Assembly: GCF_035582795.1 (NCBI RefSeq)
Contig: NC_134365.1
Location: 37,242,135 to 37,306,134, forward strand
Source: Mycteria americana
Taxonomy: Eukaryota; Chordata; Aves; Ciconiiformes; Ciconiidae
Direction: 5' to 3'
Length of the DNA stretch: 64,000 bases
The notes beneath the pieces were generated by a model. The model had not been told where the DNA came from and made no database searches. It was given only the letters and a program-made list of their open reading frames with translations. This document shows positions 27,101 to 39,025 of this stretch, piece by piece; position 1 is the stretch's first letter; each line of letters starts with the position of its first letter. The position numbers and the translations under genes were made by a program.

Positions 27101-29778
27101 CTTCCTTTTTCCAGTAAAATAGTAAAGTTTAGGTAGGATTGGGTATACACAGACTTGTCTTTTATCTCTTTCTTTAATGGGTAGGAAGTTTGGGAGAATA
27201 AAAAATATTTTGCTTTAAAAATCCGTCTTTGAATCACCTTAATCATTCACTAGAAAGAAATATTTATTTCAGCTGACAGAATTAGGCCTGTCGTGTTACT
27301 GTGACAAGAAACCAGAAAATACTGCAACTGAACTGAAGCAGTGCTGAACCAAAAAGTTCCAGCCTCAAGAGAAATGAGGGGAGAAGTGAAGTATCTGCTT
27401 AACTACTTAATCATCTGTATACTTAGCTATTTACTCAAAAGGGGGTGCAGAGGTGCGTACGGCACAAGTAAATTGTGAACTTACAGTATCCAGCAGAGCA
27501 GAGGATACACATCACACCCCTCAGCTATGAAGGTGACGAGAATTTTAGGTAGCTCGAAAACCTCTCAGCACATTTTTTAATCATAAGTATATTGCACTCA
27601 TTTAAATCAGCATTTAACATCTACTGATTGACAGAAAGGAAATTTTCCCCCAGGAACATTTCCAATATTGTTCCCACAAAGTAACTGTGAGAACTAGGCA
27701 CGAGCTCCAATACACAACGAATGAAGGAAGTCTATTAGAGACTTACTTTTACTACAGCTTGAACATAAGGTTCAAACCTGAAAGATGAAGACTTTTTAAA
27801 ATGTACATTTCTACCTTCTGCCATGCCAGGGTCATGGACAAAGTTTCCTTCTGTCAATCACTTCCATATTTTGCTAAAGTGGAACTCTGAGTAGCAGTGA
27901 AAAAAAAAATTAGAATGCATGGAAAGGTTATTGGGATTTACCACAAGCTAAGCTATTGGCAGAATGCATGCACATTTACGGCATTTAGTTTGTACCCATT
28001 AACTCGATACAATTAACCACAATGGCAGAACCAGGATTATATAGCCTGAACTAGTAGATATTATTGGATTTAATAAATACACAGATGTAATGGAACCTGT
28101 GAGCAACAAAGATTGAACTCACTCATCATTACTGAGTCATCTGTCATTTTTGCAAACTTTTTATTAGACAACCACTTAATTTGCAGAACTATTGTAACAA
28201 ATTGAATGTTACCATTACCAAAAGAATACATGAGAATAACATACCAATTCCAAAATGTCCACATCTATGCAATACATATGGAATATTATTTGTGTTTGTG
28301 CTTAACTTAAGTTTACTCAAAATATTCTCCTGGGGTTGAGAAAGAGCATAAACTGATTTTTTTTTTTTTTATTTAGTCAAAGCAAAAATTAACTATTCAT
28401 CCATCCATGTATCTATTTTCATTTTGTGTTCTATTAAAATAGCATATGCAGTAGTCTCGTCTACATTATTGATGACAACGTGGTGGCTATTGGACTGATA
28501 TAATGGTCTCAAGGAGTTTCCAAATATAAATATATTCTAATGAGATAATCCCTAGAGCATGGATATGGAGGAATGCTATCTAAATAATGTCACTTCTGTT
28601 GCAGAATTGGTTTCAAATTAATTGTTTCTTTCTAAAGCTATAATTATCGGGAGGAATGCAGTTAGTCAGAAAAGATGAATTTAGAAAGTGCATAATGTTT
28701 AATAGCTCATTAAATAGAAAATATATTGTAAATTTGGGAATCAGAATGACTTGCAGCTAACTGTGGGCTGATGGGTCATGGCATATGAAAAAAGACTTTT
28801 TTGGCAGGAAAGCAATTTGTTAATGCTGACTGCAGTCTGCATTTACTTGACATTCGGAAAGATCATATGACACCAATGCAGATGAGGTGAACAGTGAAGA
28901 GAAAAGGAAGGGCAAGGAGAGCTAGAGGAGAAAAAGTTAGGTTATGAGTGGCTGGGAGGATGATGAGGAAGAGGAGAATATGAGTGTCATTATTGGGAGT
29001 TCAATTTTTAAAGTGGGAATGGGAACAAGGTGTTATATTAAAAAGACTCGGTGTATCCATGCAGTTATAGTGATAGCTGTATCAGCACTTTTCTCACAGA
29101 GGGGGTTTATGTAGAATTCATATAGGTGAATAATTAGCAATTTTGTAATTTCTGTTCTGATAAGAAAACATAGTAACTGTAATGTACCCATTGGTGTGAG
29201 TATGATTTTAAAAGCATACTTCATTTTTTAAAAGCATGAAGTGTGTATTTACCAGATGTCAAATACGCATTTATAATAATGCAACAAATCAAAGCAACTC
29301 CAAAGAAATTCTGAAACAGTTAAGAATAATTATACTGTTAAAAAAAAACCCTAAAACATTACACCACAGCCTCAAAGCGAAAGAAGCTCAAAACAGCTGA
29401 GCTAAGCTTAGACTTTCTCCTAGTACATTTTCACATAAGCAGCGACCCCAACAATTACATGAGAGGACATAAACATGATCAGAATGGGAGAAGGCAGCTG
29501 TGCATTTGCATGGTCACAACTAAATGCATGCCACACCAGCCTGCACAAACGTGAGGGCTAAAGCCCCTTAAAACCTCATACAGTCATGGAAAAGCATGAA
29601 GTGATGTATGAAGTACTGCAGCATGTGGGCTCAGATTCCCAGATGAAGCACAGGCAGCTTAAAAGGGGAAGAAAGTTACCCAGAGTTACATTATTTTATT
29701 TTGTTAGGTTTTGACCACAAGCAGATCTATGTGGTAAAACAAAATCTGGGATACAATCTCCAAAAATACTTCTACCAA
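15131..29778. other. Long gene-free AT-rich stretch
   Basis: Nearly 15 kb with no CR1, LTR or exon that I can recognise, only small microsatellites such as (TA)n at 25260-25271. The density of recognisable repeats is low, as expected for bird intronic DNA. A segment near 24.5-24.8 kb is open on both strands (see findings). Confidence 0.55.
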
Positions 29779-29856
29779 TGTACTGGGTTTTGCTGGGATA
29801 GAATTAATTTTCTTAATAGCAGCTCGTAAGGTGTTGTGTTTTGCATTTGTGACCTT
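29779..29856 (+). repeat. Truncated 5' LTR (first ~78 bases)
   Basis: The sequence follows the start of the 3' LTR closely from TGTACTGG through 'tttgtgacc', then switches directly to internal sequence. About 490 bases of LTR and most of the internal region were lost in one or more deletions. Confidence 0.85.
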
Positions 29857-29865
29857 GAAGTGTCG

Positions 29866-30150
29866 GTGGCTGTGGATAAGGCCACAACACAGCAGGTACA
29901 CCCCTGAAGGGACTGTGGCCCAAGGATAAGGCCACGCTGGAGCAATACACCCGCAAGAGATTGTGGCCTACGGATACGGCCACGCCAGAGCAGGTACATC
30001 CCTAAAGGGATTGTGGCCCATGGATAAGGCCACACTGGAGCAGGTACACCTCAAAGTGACCATGGCTGTGGATAAGTCCACGGCCACAGCAGGTATACTG
30101 CTGAAGAGACTGTGGTCTGTGGATAAGTCCATGCTGGAGGAGGGGCAACA
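29866..30150 (+). repeat. Tandem array, six ~49-bp units
   Basis: Units start at 29866, 29915, 29963, 30013, 30062 and 30112, with lengths 48-50; the last is partial. Each has the form 'gtggcc…ggataaggccac…ggagcaggtacacc…aag.gact'. Units 2-4 contain the perfect inverted pair GTGGCC/GGCCAC around a 9-base spacer, so each could form a small hairpin. Units 5 and 6 carry 'aagtcca' in place of 'aaggcca' and pair less well. Confidence 0.9.
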
Positions 30151-30615
30151 GGAGGAGTTCATTGCAGTGTTAAACCCTATGGCCTGGCCCAAAGGGACCA
30201 GGGTGGAGATTGTAATGGATATACATTTAAATTCTTGTAACCCATGATTTGAGTCGCATGTTATAGGAAGTACTACAGCAGGAATGACCCAAACCGATGG
30301 AGTACAAGCCTCACAAGAAGCAGTGCAAGTGCAGCAGTGACCCGACCTGAGCTGGCTTTGGTGCCGAATAACTGCACACAACACATCACCTCTCCTGTCC
30401 TGAGTGACCACCATAACAGATAGAACCCAAGACAAGGACTAAATGAACTCAATGGACATTTTATGGATATTATATAGGGCTGGTCCATAGGCTAAGGGAA
30501 TGCCATCTGTGTATATATCAAAGGGAAGGAAGGGGAGGGGGATGGTCAGTGAGGATGTATTGGATAATGTGGGACCTGAGCATGACATAAATGGTAAAGA
30601 ATAAAGGGTGGAGAT

Positions 30616-31181
30616 TGTACTGGTTTTGACTGGGATAGAGTTAATTTTCTTCATAGTAGCTTGTCAGTTGCTGTGTTTTGGCTTTGTGACCAAAACAGTG
30701 TTGGTAAGAGGGATGTTTTAGTTATTGCTGAACAATGCTTATACAGTGTCAAGGCCTTTTTTTCTGTTTCTCACACTGCCCCATCAGTGAGAAGATTGGA
30801 GGTGCAGGACAGCTGACTCCAGCTGACCAAAAGGATATTCCATACCATACAACGTCATGCTCAGCAGTAAAAGCTGCAGGGAAGAGGAAGGAAGGAGGGA
30901 CGTTTGGACTTACGGCGTTCGTCTTCCCAAGTCACCGTTATGCGTGATGGAGCCCTGCTTTCCTGGAAATAGCTAAACACCTGCCTGCCCATGGGAAGCA
31001 GTGAATATATTCCTTATTTTGCTTTGCTTTTGCAGCTTTTGCTTTACCTATTAAACTGTCTTTATCTCAACCCACGAGTTTTCTCACTTTTGCCCTTCTG
31101 ATTCTCTTCCCCATCCCACTGCAGGAGAGTGATCGAGTGGCTGTGTGGGGCTTAGCCGCCTACCAGGGTTAAACCAGAACA
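30616..31181 (+). repeat. 3' LTR, complete
   Basis: A 566-bp LTR begins TGTACTGGTTTTGAC and ends AAACCAGAACA, with ATTAAA at 31050-31055. It shares blocks with the solo LTRs, such as 'attccataccat', 'acgtcatgctcag', 'tctcaacccacgagttttctcac' and 'gattctcttccccatccca'. Confidence 0.93.
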
Positions 31182-33274
31182 ATCAAATTATAAACAAAAA
31201 ATAATAAAATCTTATTGCCATAAAGGAAAATGAATCTGCATGGGTGGAAAAAAACTATTTCCTAAGTCAGAAGCTCAACCAGCACCTGGATTCATGGCCA
31301 CTTCTTTCTTTGAACATCCATTGTACAAATACCAATGTAATGCCTCGATTATGAAGGTTTGGACACTTTGGCAGTAATGTGTTTTAAGTATTACCTTAAT
31401 TCCAATGCAAGGGATATCCCTCATGAGTCTAGATTGAAGAGAAAAAAGCAGGATCATATAATGAGAAGTGTCAGGCAACATTAAGCATATTGGCTGATAA
31501 TATCGTATCTGAATCTATAGCATGTTATGTTAGCATACAAATACAATATTTCTTCTATCTTGATTCCAGTAAGCTTATAAACCAGAACTTATCGCACTTT
31601 ATTTGCTGCTGTTACCAGACCTCAAGATAAAAATTCCCATCTTATTTAAGTACAGCTTATTTGTTACAATACATAGATAAAAAATTTCAAAGCTAAATAA
31701 ACACGGGTAACACCGTCCAAAGAGGGTATTCTTCTCCTGTCATGGTGCTGAAACAGATCTTTTTTCTGTAATTAAGCTTTAAACATGACCTCATTTATTG
31801 CAGGAATACCATACATAGCCTGATATACTTTGTCAGAAAGTGATATTTTACTTTAGTGCCACACCAGTAACATCACATTTGAAAATCTACATGATTGTAA
31901 TTGTAGTTTCTAATACTATAATACAGGGTAGCTACTTGTAGCATCTTTCTGAAAATTACCTGCTGTTATATAGTCTCTGTTCTAAATTTAAGGGGATTGA
32001 ATGTTTGTAAAAGGTGTAGGACTGACAAGCCATCGAAACAAAGCTCAAGTCTTGAATTTATACCCAGAATACAGACACAAACATAGTCCTCTCAACAGCA
32101 CCCCACCTACGTGCCTTCAACATGGATCACTCTAAGCAGTTAGCAACGTTTATTCAGGCTCGCTTCAGAAAAGTCTTCAAGCACATCATTAACTTGACTA
32201 GTCCCATTGAAGCCACACGCTTACAGCTGAAATGCCTTGCACGATCAGACCTCAGGTTTTGCCCCTCTGTGCACACAGCAGGCGCACATCCTAATTTTTG
32301 CTAGTGGTGACTTTTGCAATTTGGACACTTCTGCAGTAAGAACCAAACTAAGACCACTAACTCATTTTAGATAAACCATGAGACAAGCTTCAGATGGTAC
32401 CGACTCTCATCCCTTACTGGAAAAGATCCAGATTTCAAACAGTTTCCTACATACAAACGGCACAGAAAGCCATTATCTTTCCTCAGAGCCATGAAGCCAT
32501 TCTGCGTTACTTCGCAGTGCCATTAAGCGCAATGACACAACAGCCAATGACGAATTACGGTTGAGCCTAGAACTCGAAAGGCCAAGCAGGTATCTTAAAC
32601 AGAAACAAACACCGAAAAAGTCTCAACTGAAAGGGGACCCAGAGCACATAGTTTTAATGCGGTGCTCACAGATCTCCCATTTGCACAGTCACGAGGCAGA
32701 AGGCAGCACCTAGCCTGAGACTGCCCATCGGAGGCTTTGGGACAGGTTCTCTCATACGAGTCGTTCCACGTGGTGAGGGAGAAGCCACAGGAAGAGCCTG
32801 TAACCAGGAAGTGTCCTGCATAAAGATGCTCAGAGGAGCACGCAAAGCCATTTGGTGACCAAAGGGCTGCACCATACCCTGTCCCCCGCTCCATGACACG
32901 ACATGTCAGACAGAGACGAGCGGAGGGCCACACGCTGCAAAGCTAACTGGTTTGAGGCAAGATGGACCGGAGGCCACAGCTCTGCTTTATCAATATGTGA
33001 TGCGGGAACTGCAGTGGGGGAGTGGAAAAAATCCAGTACGAGAGTATCACTGCGAATGTGAGAGACTTGTCAGGTCTGTGCTCCTGTCTCCAAAAGAGCT
33101 GGTGTGAGACTGCATGTTACTGAGAGATTTATTTTAGAAATGTATTATATCCTGCTTTTAAAAGGGAAAAATAAAGCAAAATCAGTATACTAAGCAATTG
33201 CAGTTTGGTTCTAGTAAGTCAGTTAAAAGATACGGTACTGCAATACCGCCTCCTTGCATTTCAAGAAGGAAATT

Positions 33275-33335
33275 GCTTTATTGGATCAAGCCAGCGGTCC
33301 GTCTAGTCCAGTACCTCATCTTCAAATACTGGATC
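33275..33335 (+). repeat. Ancient amniote interspersed repeat fragment
   Basis: The stretch 'ttggatcaagccagcggtcc' followed by 'gtctagtccagtacctcatc' matches a widely dispersed reptile/bird repeat motif of the type 'ggatcagaccaatggtccatctagtccagtatcc'. From memory this motif lies upstream of the 'cacaacatcctg…gagttccacag' motif in the same consensus, making this a second fragment of the family seen near 15 kb. Confidence 0.5.
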
Positions 33336-33699
33336 TTAATATTGCAACAGAGGCAAGAAATCTGCCACACAGAGAGAGGCCTGCATACAACCAAGACTAA
33401 AAACTTGGTTATCTATTTCAAAAACGTTTCATACTTACCAACACATTTCTTAATATTTTGCTATTTATACGACTGAATAGGTTTGTTGAACTGTGCTTGT
33501 GCATTTATTTACTTGTGAAGTTTGTCAATCTAAAGCACCTTATGCGGCCTTAGCTCCAATTCGTCATTTAAGCACCGAAGATTACCAAACACCCACGAGT
33601 CCAAAAAAAGCGCCGTGTGCTTTCACCTGTCTGCTACGCTGTACTATGGCTCTCCCCTCGGCGTTGTTAAAGGGATGCTCACAGTAGAGGCAGCTGTAT

Positions 33700-33775
33700 A
33701 TAATGCTGTCCTGGTGCCGAGAGACCTGTGTTCAAGTTTCATATTACAAGATCAGCAAGACGTGAAGTGAGGCTG
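33700..33775. repeat. Possible second palindromic-repeat fragment (one arm)
   Basis: 'gctgtcctggtgccgagagacctgtgttcaagtttc' resembles the left arm of the palindromic tRNA-like repeat at 53.1 kb. The opposite arm is not recognisable. Weak call based on about 35 bases. Confidence 0.35.
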
Positions 33776-36700
33776 CTGGAAAATGTAAGCTATTGACATA
33801 GTACAGATTATGAGGTTTGATAAGCTTTGAACAAGGGGAAAAAAAACACAATTTCCCACTTTTTACACATGCAATTATATAAGTGATTCTTCCATACCGC
33901 AAAAGATACAGGAGTTACTCCCGTAAGTGCTTACTCACGCAAGGACTAAGGATCAAATCCATACAAAGCATTTTCTAGTGCTACTTCAAGCAACAGCTAC
34001 AGCTACAATGCCTTCTACAAATCAGTGTCCTGATGCATCCGAACAGAAGAAAAAGCTAAGGAAGCTTTTTTTTAGTCACTTTGTCCCATTTTATGTAAGT
34101 ATGTGGTGTCCTGCCATAACTAGTACTGTAAAGCACAATGTCTTTATTTTCTCTCTTCTATCTCCAAAGCGTTTTTCAAAACACACTGCATGAAAGAAGC
34201 TCTGTAAAAACGCCTTGAATTGTTTATCTTAAAAATGTGACTGTTTTGCACTAGCAGTATGAAAAAGTACGTTAGGTGGCCATTATTATTTTGTCTTCTC
34301 TTTTGATAAATAACTGACTAAATATGGAAAGCAAGAGTGGCTGGCAACGGTGTATAAAGAATCAAAGCACAAAAATCACTATCTCCCCAAGTTCTACCAA
34401 GAGCAAAAGGTGATAGCTCTGTAGCTGTCACCAGGAAAAATGAACAACATTACTGTTGATGTTTCCACATTCACTCCTATGTCTGATGAGTTTTATAAAT
34501 CTGAACTGAGTTATGAGGAGGAGTGTTTTGAAGTATATATTAATGGCTTACAAAACCAAATCACTGGGCCAAATTTCCTGTTGAAATAGCTCCAAGAGTG
34601 GGCCTCTGTTTTTAAAAAGTATTTCAAATGTGAAGGTGTGCACTTACAATAGATTCTGTGAAGCTCAGTATGCTATGTAAATGTTTCCTCATCCAAAAAA
34701 AAAGCAAGCAAAATCTTTTTAAAGTGCACACTTAAATTCAGTGATCTAAGGAAAATGGAGCAAATCTCCAGCTGGTTTAAAATGTCAGAGCTTCAACTAC
34801 TCCAATGGAGCAATGAAAGCCTACATCAGTTGGGCATGCCCCTCTTAACACATAAAAATGGTCATGAACGGGGACAGGTCAGTATTCATCTCTGCTGGCA
34901 TAGGACCCTTCTGTTATATTCATCCAAACACAACTTTTGCCTCAATGCCTTTAAAAGCCAGTGTTTCAAAAGGTAAATGAAAAATGCATTTTCAAATGAA
35001 AAGCTATTGCTACCTGAATTATCTGGAGCTGTAGTAGAAAATCGATGAGAGAAAGACATTTAAATGAGATGTTTAAATATAGACTGTAAATATGAGACTG
35101 AACATTAATTAGTTAGATTTGTAGGGTCTTCCCTTGCTTTAGCCTCTGTATCATCATGCAGTTTTTATTTACTTTCATTTATTTTCTTTGTTTGATGACG
35201 TTTGACTAATAAATACATTGATGAATTGCATCAGTAAATGCCATCCATATATCACAAAAACAGGATGTACTCAGTGTTTCAGACACACTGATGCTAAAGG
35301 ATTTTTTTTTGTTTGAACTTTCAGTACTTAACAAAGGAAATAATACTGCTTTGCTGGATAAACTTCCTGATTTTTATTTTAATTTTCAGTGAACAAACAG
35401 CTGCAGAATAATGTGACTTAATGAAGCATTTCTAATAAAATCCTGCAGAAGTTAAAACAGGGGCATAGAACTGCTTGCTCACTGGTAGTTGTATCATTCA
35501 GAATAATTTTTCAAGATGGTGATCACATTTTTGTGTAGATGAGTATTAGGTAATGTGATTTTCTCTCTTCCAAAGTCAGTGATTTCCTTTAGTGTGATAA
35601 CTAGTTAGCATTGTTCTATTACTTATTTATAGTAAGTAAAACATATAACACAATTAACGCAACATATTTCTAATACACTATTTAGGATTTACACAGGTTG
35701 GTAAGTAGCAATACAGCCAGCCACAAATTTAAGTGTGAAGATGCTCGGACCTGAAAAATTCCATGATATGTTTTGCTCACCAAAAATGTATAGCCTGCAT
35801 TTGTAAAGATGCCCTTTATCAAGACTGTCATCACCTGTGATGAAATTATGCAACTTCTTGGGTGCTACATGTTTCTCTGCCACCACAATTCAGTGTAAAG
35901 TATTTGCTTTATGTAAATCTAGATAGGGTTCAATGAATCATCACTTTGCAACCTGCCAGTAAAGCAATCTCCAATATCTGTCTGTACACACATCTATTTA
36001 CTTCCATTCAGAACAAGTTTTTCATGTATTCCCCACCAGAATTATCAAGTGCATTACAAGCATCTACATGTAAAGCTGAGATCCCTCAGATCATAAGAAG
36101 AGACAGGTAAAAAGGTTACCCCTTATGTCCAGTATGAGAAACGATACTGCCAGATTAGTCATCATTCTCTGATTAAAACAGCATGACAGGAATCAAGATT
36201 TTATCTCAAAGTCACCCACTACCAGCAGCATATCTAAAATTAATACCACATTTTTGAAAGCCCCCTTATGTTCAAACAACATGTGGAACCAGTGAGTAGT
36301 AATCCTGATTTGCTATCAACTAACTGAGCAAAGCTTTTTACGGCGCTTAGGTAGTTTACATTTATAAGAATAACAGTACTGTAGTTTTGGAAGTTGGGAC
36401 TTTATGAAACCAAAAAACACATAGCTTTCAATACTGCCTCAGCAGTATCAGCTCCCTGAAATAAAATGTTAATAATGAAATTTACATGAATTACTTTACT
36501 ACTGTTAATTATACACTCACAAAATAGTTTAGGCTTCAGTATGAAATGACTGCATAATTACTGTGAAAAAGTATAATGAAAGATGTAACCTTTGCCACCC
36601 CTGATAAAAACGCCTTAGTGTGCTCTTTCCCAACTTCAGCTAAGCTATATTCCTACCACCATTGAACTACTATTTTTCTAGTGTTTACCCTACGCTACCA

Positions 36701-38033
36701 AAAAGAATCTTAATTTATCAATTTGGCTTCACTTAGATCAGCCCATAAAGTAGCTTTAAAGTGTTAAACATACAGCAGGCTGAATGCTAATGTCTGAAAC
36801 TAGTTGGTAAGACAGAGAAACCAGATAACAATTATCATTTAGTCAATAGTAATTTAAATGTATCCACTGCTGTGCGGAGACCCTAAGACCCTGAATGCTT
36901 TACGGGGCTTTCAGGGATAGGGGTTGAGTATGTTTATTATTTAAATTGACAGTTCTGCAAGAGTCAAAGCACGGTTCTTTAAATACTGAGCTGGGGTCTA
37001 CTGGGGGGGTGGGTGGTAGAAGTGAGGTACTTAGTGCTCTGAAAAAAAATACTGATAATCTCCGAGCAAAAGCTGGAAAGAGACAACTGTAACTACACAT
37101 ATAATTTAAAATGCTTTAAGCGATGATTTTAACTCCCGGTAAGAATGAAACATACGGAAGAGCCATGCATGGCAACTCCTATCAGGGCAGTGCAAGCTAT
37201 TGCTCTTTATTCTTCGCATAGAGAACCTGGTGTCCGACCCCACGGCTCCACAGGAACAAAGCAGGTTATTTTAAAACTTTCTCTTGCAAAGCTATAAACG
37301 GGGTGGAATAGGGAAAAGCCCTCTCACTGTGGCATACAGAACCTGCAACATGTTTAGTAGGTAAATGAGTTCACTGAAATGCAAAGAAAGCAACGTGGAC
37401 GGACAAGATACGTTTCATACTATATACACCACAACTTGGGGAGCGTTACAAAGAGAAAGAAATGAAGCCGTGAAGGGTCTCTTTATAGATATATTCATAA
37501 AGCGACCCCTCGCTCTTTCAGCCGCTCTCTGAAGGCGGCCGATAAAGCGTCCGGGCTCCGGAACAGCGCAAACCCCCAAGCGCCCGGGGGTGCTGCGAGT
37601 TAGCGGCCACCCTTCCTATACCAATAGTTGGGCTGAAAAACGGGTGGGTTCCCCTGCCCCCTCCCCCCCGGCTCTGATGCAACGCTGAAGTATTCCTTTG
37701 AATAAAATCAAATAACATTAAAAGAAAAAACAAAAAGCCTTGCGGATCCCCCGGCGCAGGGCTGGAGCCGGCTGCCCCGGGCACCCGGCAAGAGCCGCGG
37801 ACGGGCGGCGAAGGCAGCTCCCCTCGCACCCGGCTTTCTGCAACTTTTGGGCAGCGGGAGGGCGGCAGCCCGCAGCAGCCACCCCGCACACCCCGCGCCT
37901 GGCCCCGCCGCGGCCGCTTTCCGCCCGCCGCCCCGCGGGGTCTCCGCCGGCCGCGGAGGGCATCTCCCGGCCCCCCCACCGGCGCCTAGACAGACACACC
38001 GACGCACGCCCCTGGAGCGCTCGGCTCACCTAC

Positions 38034-38490
38034 CTGCAGCCCCGCTTCCTGCTGGAAACACCTAGCGATCGGCCGCCTCCCGTCGGGGGGGAGCTCCAGC
38101 CTTACCGCCCGGGCATCGCCGGCACACGCCCCGCGCCCCGCCAGCGCCCGGGGGCATGGAGCGGCGCCGCGCTCGGCTCGGCTCGGCTCCCCTCGGGTCG
38201 GCTCGGCCGGGCTGGGGCAGGCAGCCGTCCGCCGGGGCCCGGTCTCCCCCCGCCTCTCTGGGTGCACACCAGGAATCCGGCTAAGAGATGCTAGAGGAAG
38301 GGTGAAGTAAGTGGGAAGGGAGGGACGACTTGAAGTGTTTCTCGTGCACGATTTCAGAGTATTTAAAAAAAAAAATTAAAAGAGGACGAAGTGTGGATTA
38401 GCGATGGGAAAAGCGGAGGGTGAGGAAGTCCTGCAGCCCGGTGCGGCTCCGGCCCCTCCGCCAGCTGCGTGCGGTCCCGATTCAGCCCCG
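38034..38490 (-). other. TAFA2: Candidate TAFA2 5' untranslated exon 1
   Basis: On the minus strand, a segment beginning downstream of the CCAAT box ends at CTGCAG|GTAGGTGAG, with GT at 38033-38032. This is close to an ideal splice donor and is immediately followed by a second possible GTGAG donor. TAFA2 is expected to have an untranslated first exon followed by a very long intron, which fits the lack of TAFA2 coding sequence to the left. The upstream boundary is a guess from the CCAAT position. Transcript data are needed to confirm this exon. Confidence 0.35.
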
Positions 38491-38550
38491 CCGGCAGAGG
38501 AAGGGAGGAAAAGCCGGCGCGTCCTGCAGCAATCCCTCCGTTAGAGCATC

Positions 38551-38560
38551 TCTGATTGGT
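38551..38560 (-). promoter_or_regulatory. CCAAT box (NF-Y) reading minus
   Basis: The plus strand reads CTGATTGGTT, which is AACCAATCAG on the minus strand, a full NF-Y consensus. NF-Y sites usually lie 60-100 bases upstream of a start site, which would put a minus-strand start near 38450-38490. No matching TATA box is seen. Confidence 0.5.
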
Positions 38561-38647
38561 TTGCCTTTCGCACACAGCACGGCTCCCCCCTCCTGCTGCC
38601 TCCTTCTCCCTCTTGGGAAAAGTAATTGGAGAGCGAGAGCTTCACCT

Positions 38648-38654
<7 letters not shown>

Positions 38655-38684
<30 letters not shown>
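38655..38684 (+). repeat. (CAG)10 trinucleotide repeat
   Basis: Ten uninterrupted CAG units lie in the CpG island, 95 bases or more upstream of the CCAAT box relative to minus transcription. On the minus strand the tract is (CTG)10. Plus-strand frames reading it as Ser, Gln or Ala runs are not supported as genes. The tract is expected to be length-polymorphic. Confidence 0.95.
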
Positions 38685-38686
<2 letters not shown>

Positions 38687-39000
38687 GCCCCGCGCCCAAC
38701 CTGCGCGCACCGCACCGCACCGCACCGCGGAGGGACGCGGGGCCGCCCCGGCGGCCGGACAGGCAGAGGCAGCTCCAAGCGCGCTCTGCCGGGGGGGCGG
38801 GAGGAACGCCCTTCTCCTCCCCGGTGTTTATCCGGCTCCTCGCTGCTCTCCTCCCCAGCCCCTTTACGAGGCAGCAGGTCCCCGCGGCCGCCGCTCTGTC
38901 TGATCGAGGGAGGGGGGGTCCGCCGGCAGCGCCCGCCGCCTCCCCCGCGGCCCGCGCACACCGGGGCTGGGCCGCCTCCCGCCCGCCCCCACGGCGCGGC

Positions 39001-39025
39001 ACGGCACGGCACGGCACGGCACGGC
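39001..39025 (+). repeat. (ACGGC)5 pentamer repeat
   Basis: Five perfect ACGGC units sit in the CpG island, preceded by an imperfect GCGGC copy. A related CACCG-type pentamer run lies at 38706-38727 and GGCTC-type runs near 38170-38210. Such GC-rich short tandems are common in avian CpG islands. Confidence 0.9.

Larger units (their letters stand above)
29779..31181 (+). mobile_element. Heavily deleted retrovirus-like element
   Basis: Order: a stub of the 5' LTR, about 760 bases of internal sequence, and a full 3' LTR. Flanking 5-mers ACCAA (29774-29778) and ATCAA (31182-31186) differ at one base, consistent with an aged target duplication. The internal part keeps only the 3' end of the element: a six-unit tandem array, a segment with no recognised product, and a purine-rich tract (about 30597-30615) just before the 3' LTR. 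No gag, pol or env domain is recognisable, and the primer-binding site is missing with the rest of the 5' LTR. It cannot code for virus proteins. Confidence 0.88.
31182..37504. other. Gene-free sequence with two old repeat fragments
   Basis: Contains the repeat traces at 33.3 and 33.7 kb. The segment 32.6-32.95 kb has higher GC than its surroundings and an open minus-strand frame, with no family recognised. The rest is AT-rich and featureless. Confidence 0.55.
1..38033 (-). other. TAFA2: Inferred TAFA2 intron 1 (part)
   Basis: If the CpG island at 37.5-39.56 kb is the TAFA2 promoter, everything to its left is the first part of a very long first intron on the minus strand. No TAFA2 coding exon (signal peptide start MSKRYLQ, Cys-rich core) was recognised in the minus frames. 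The stretch contains mobile-element remnants listed separately and AT-rich unique DNA. Confidence 0.4.

Noticed and set aside
29968..30435. 155-codon minus-strand frame
   Set aside because: Antisense to the tandem array and interior of the deleted retrovirus-like element; not a gene.
1..37500. Search for a TAFA2 signal-peptide exon on the minus strand
   Set aside because: No frame with the expected start or hydrophobic core was found; the coding exons probably lie left of the window.
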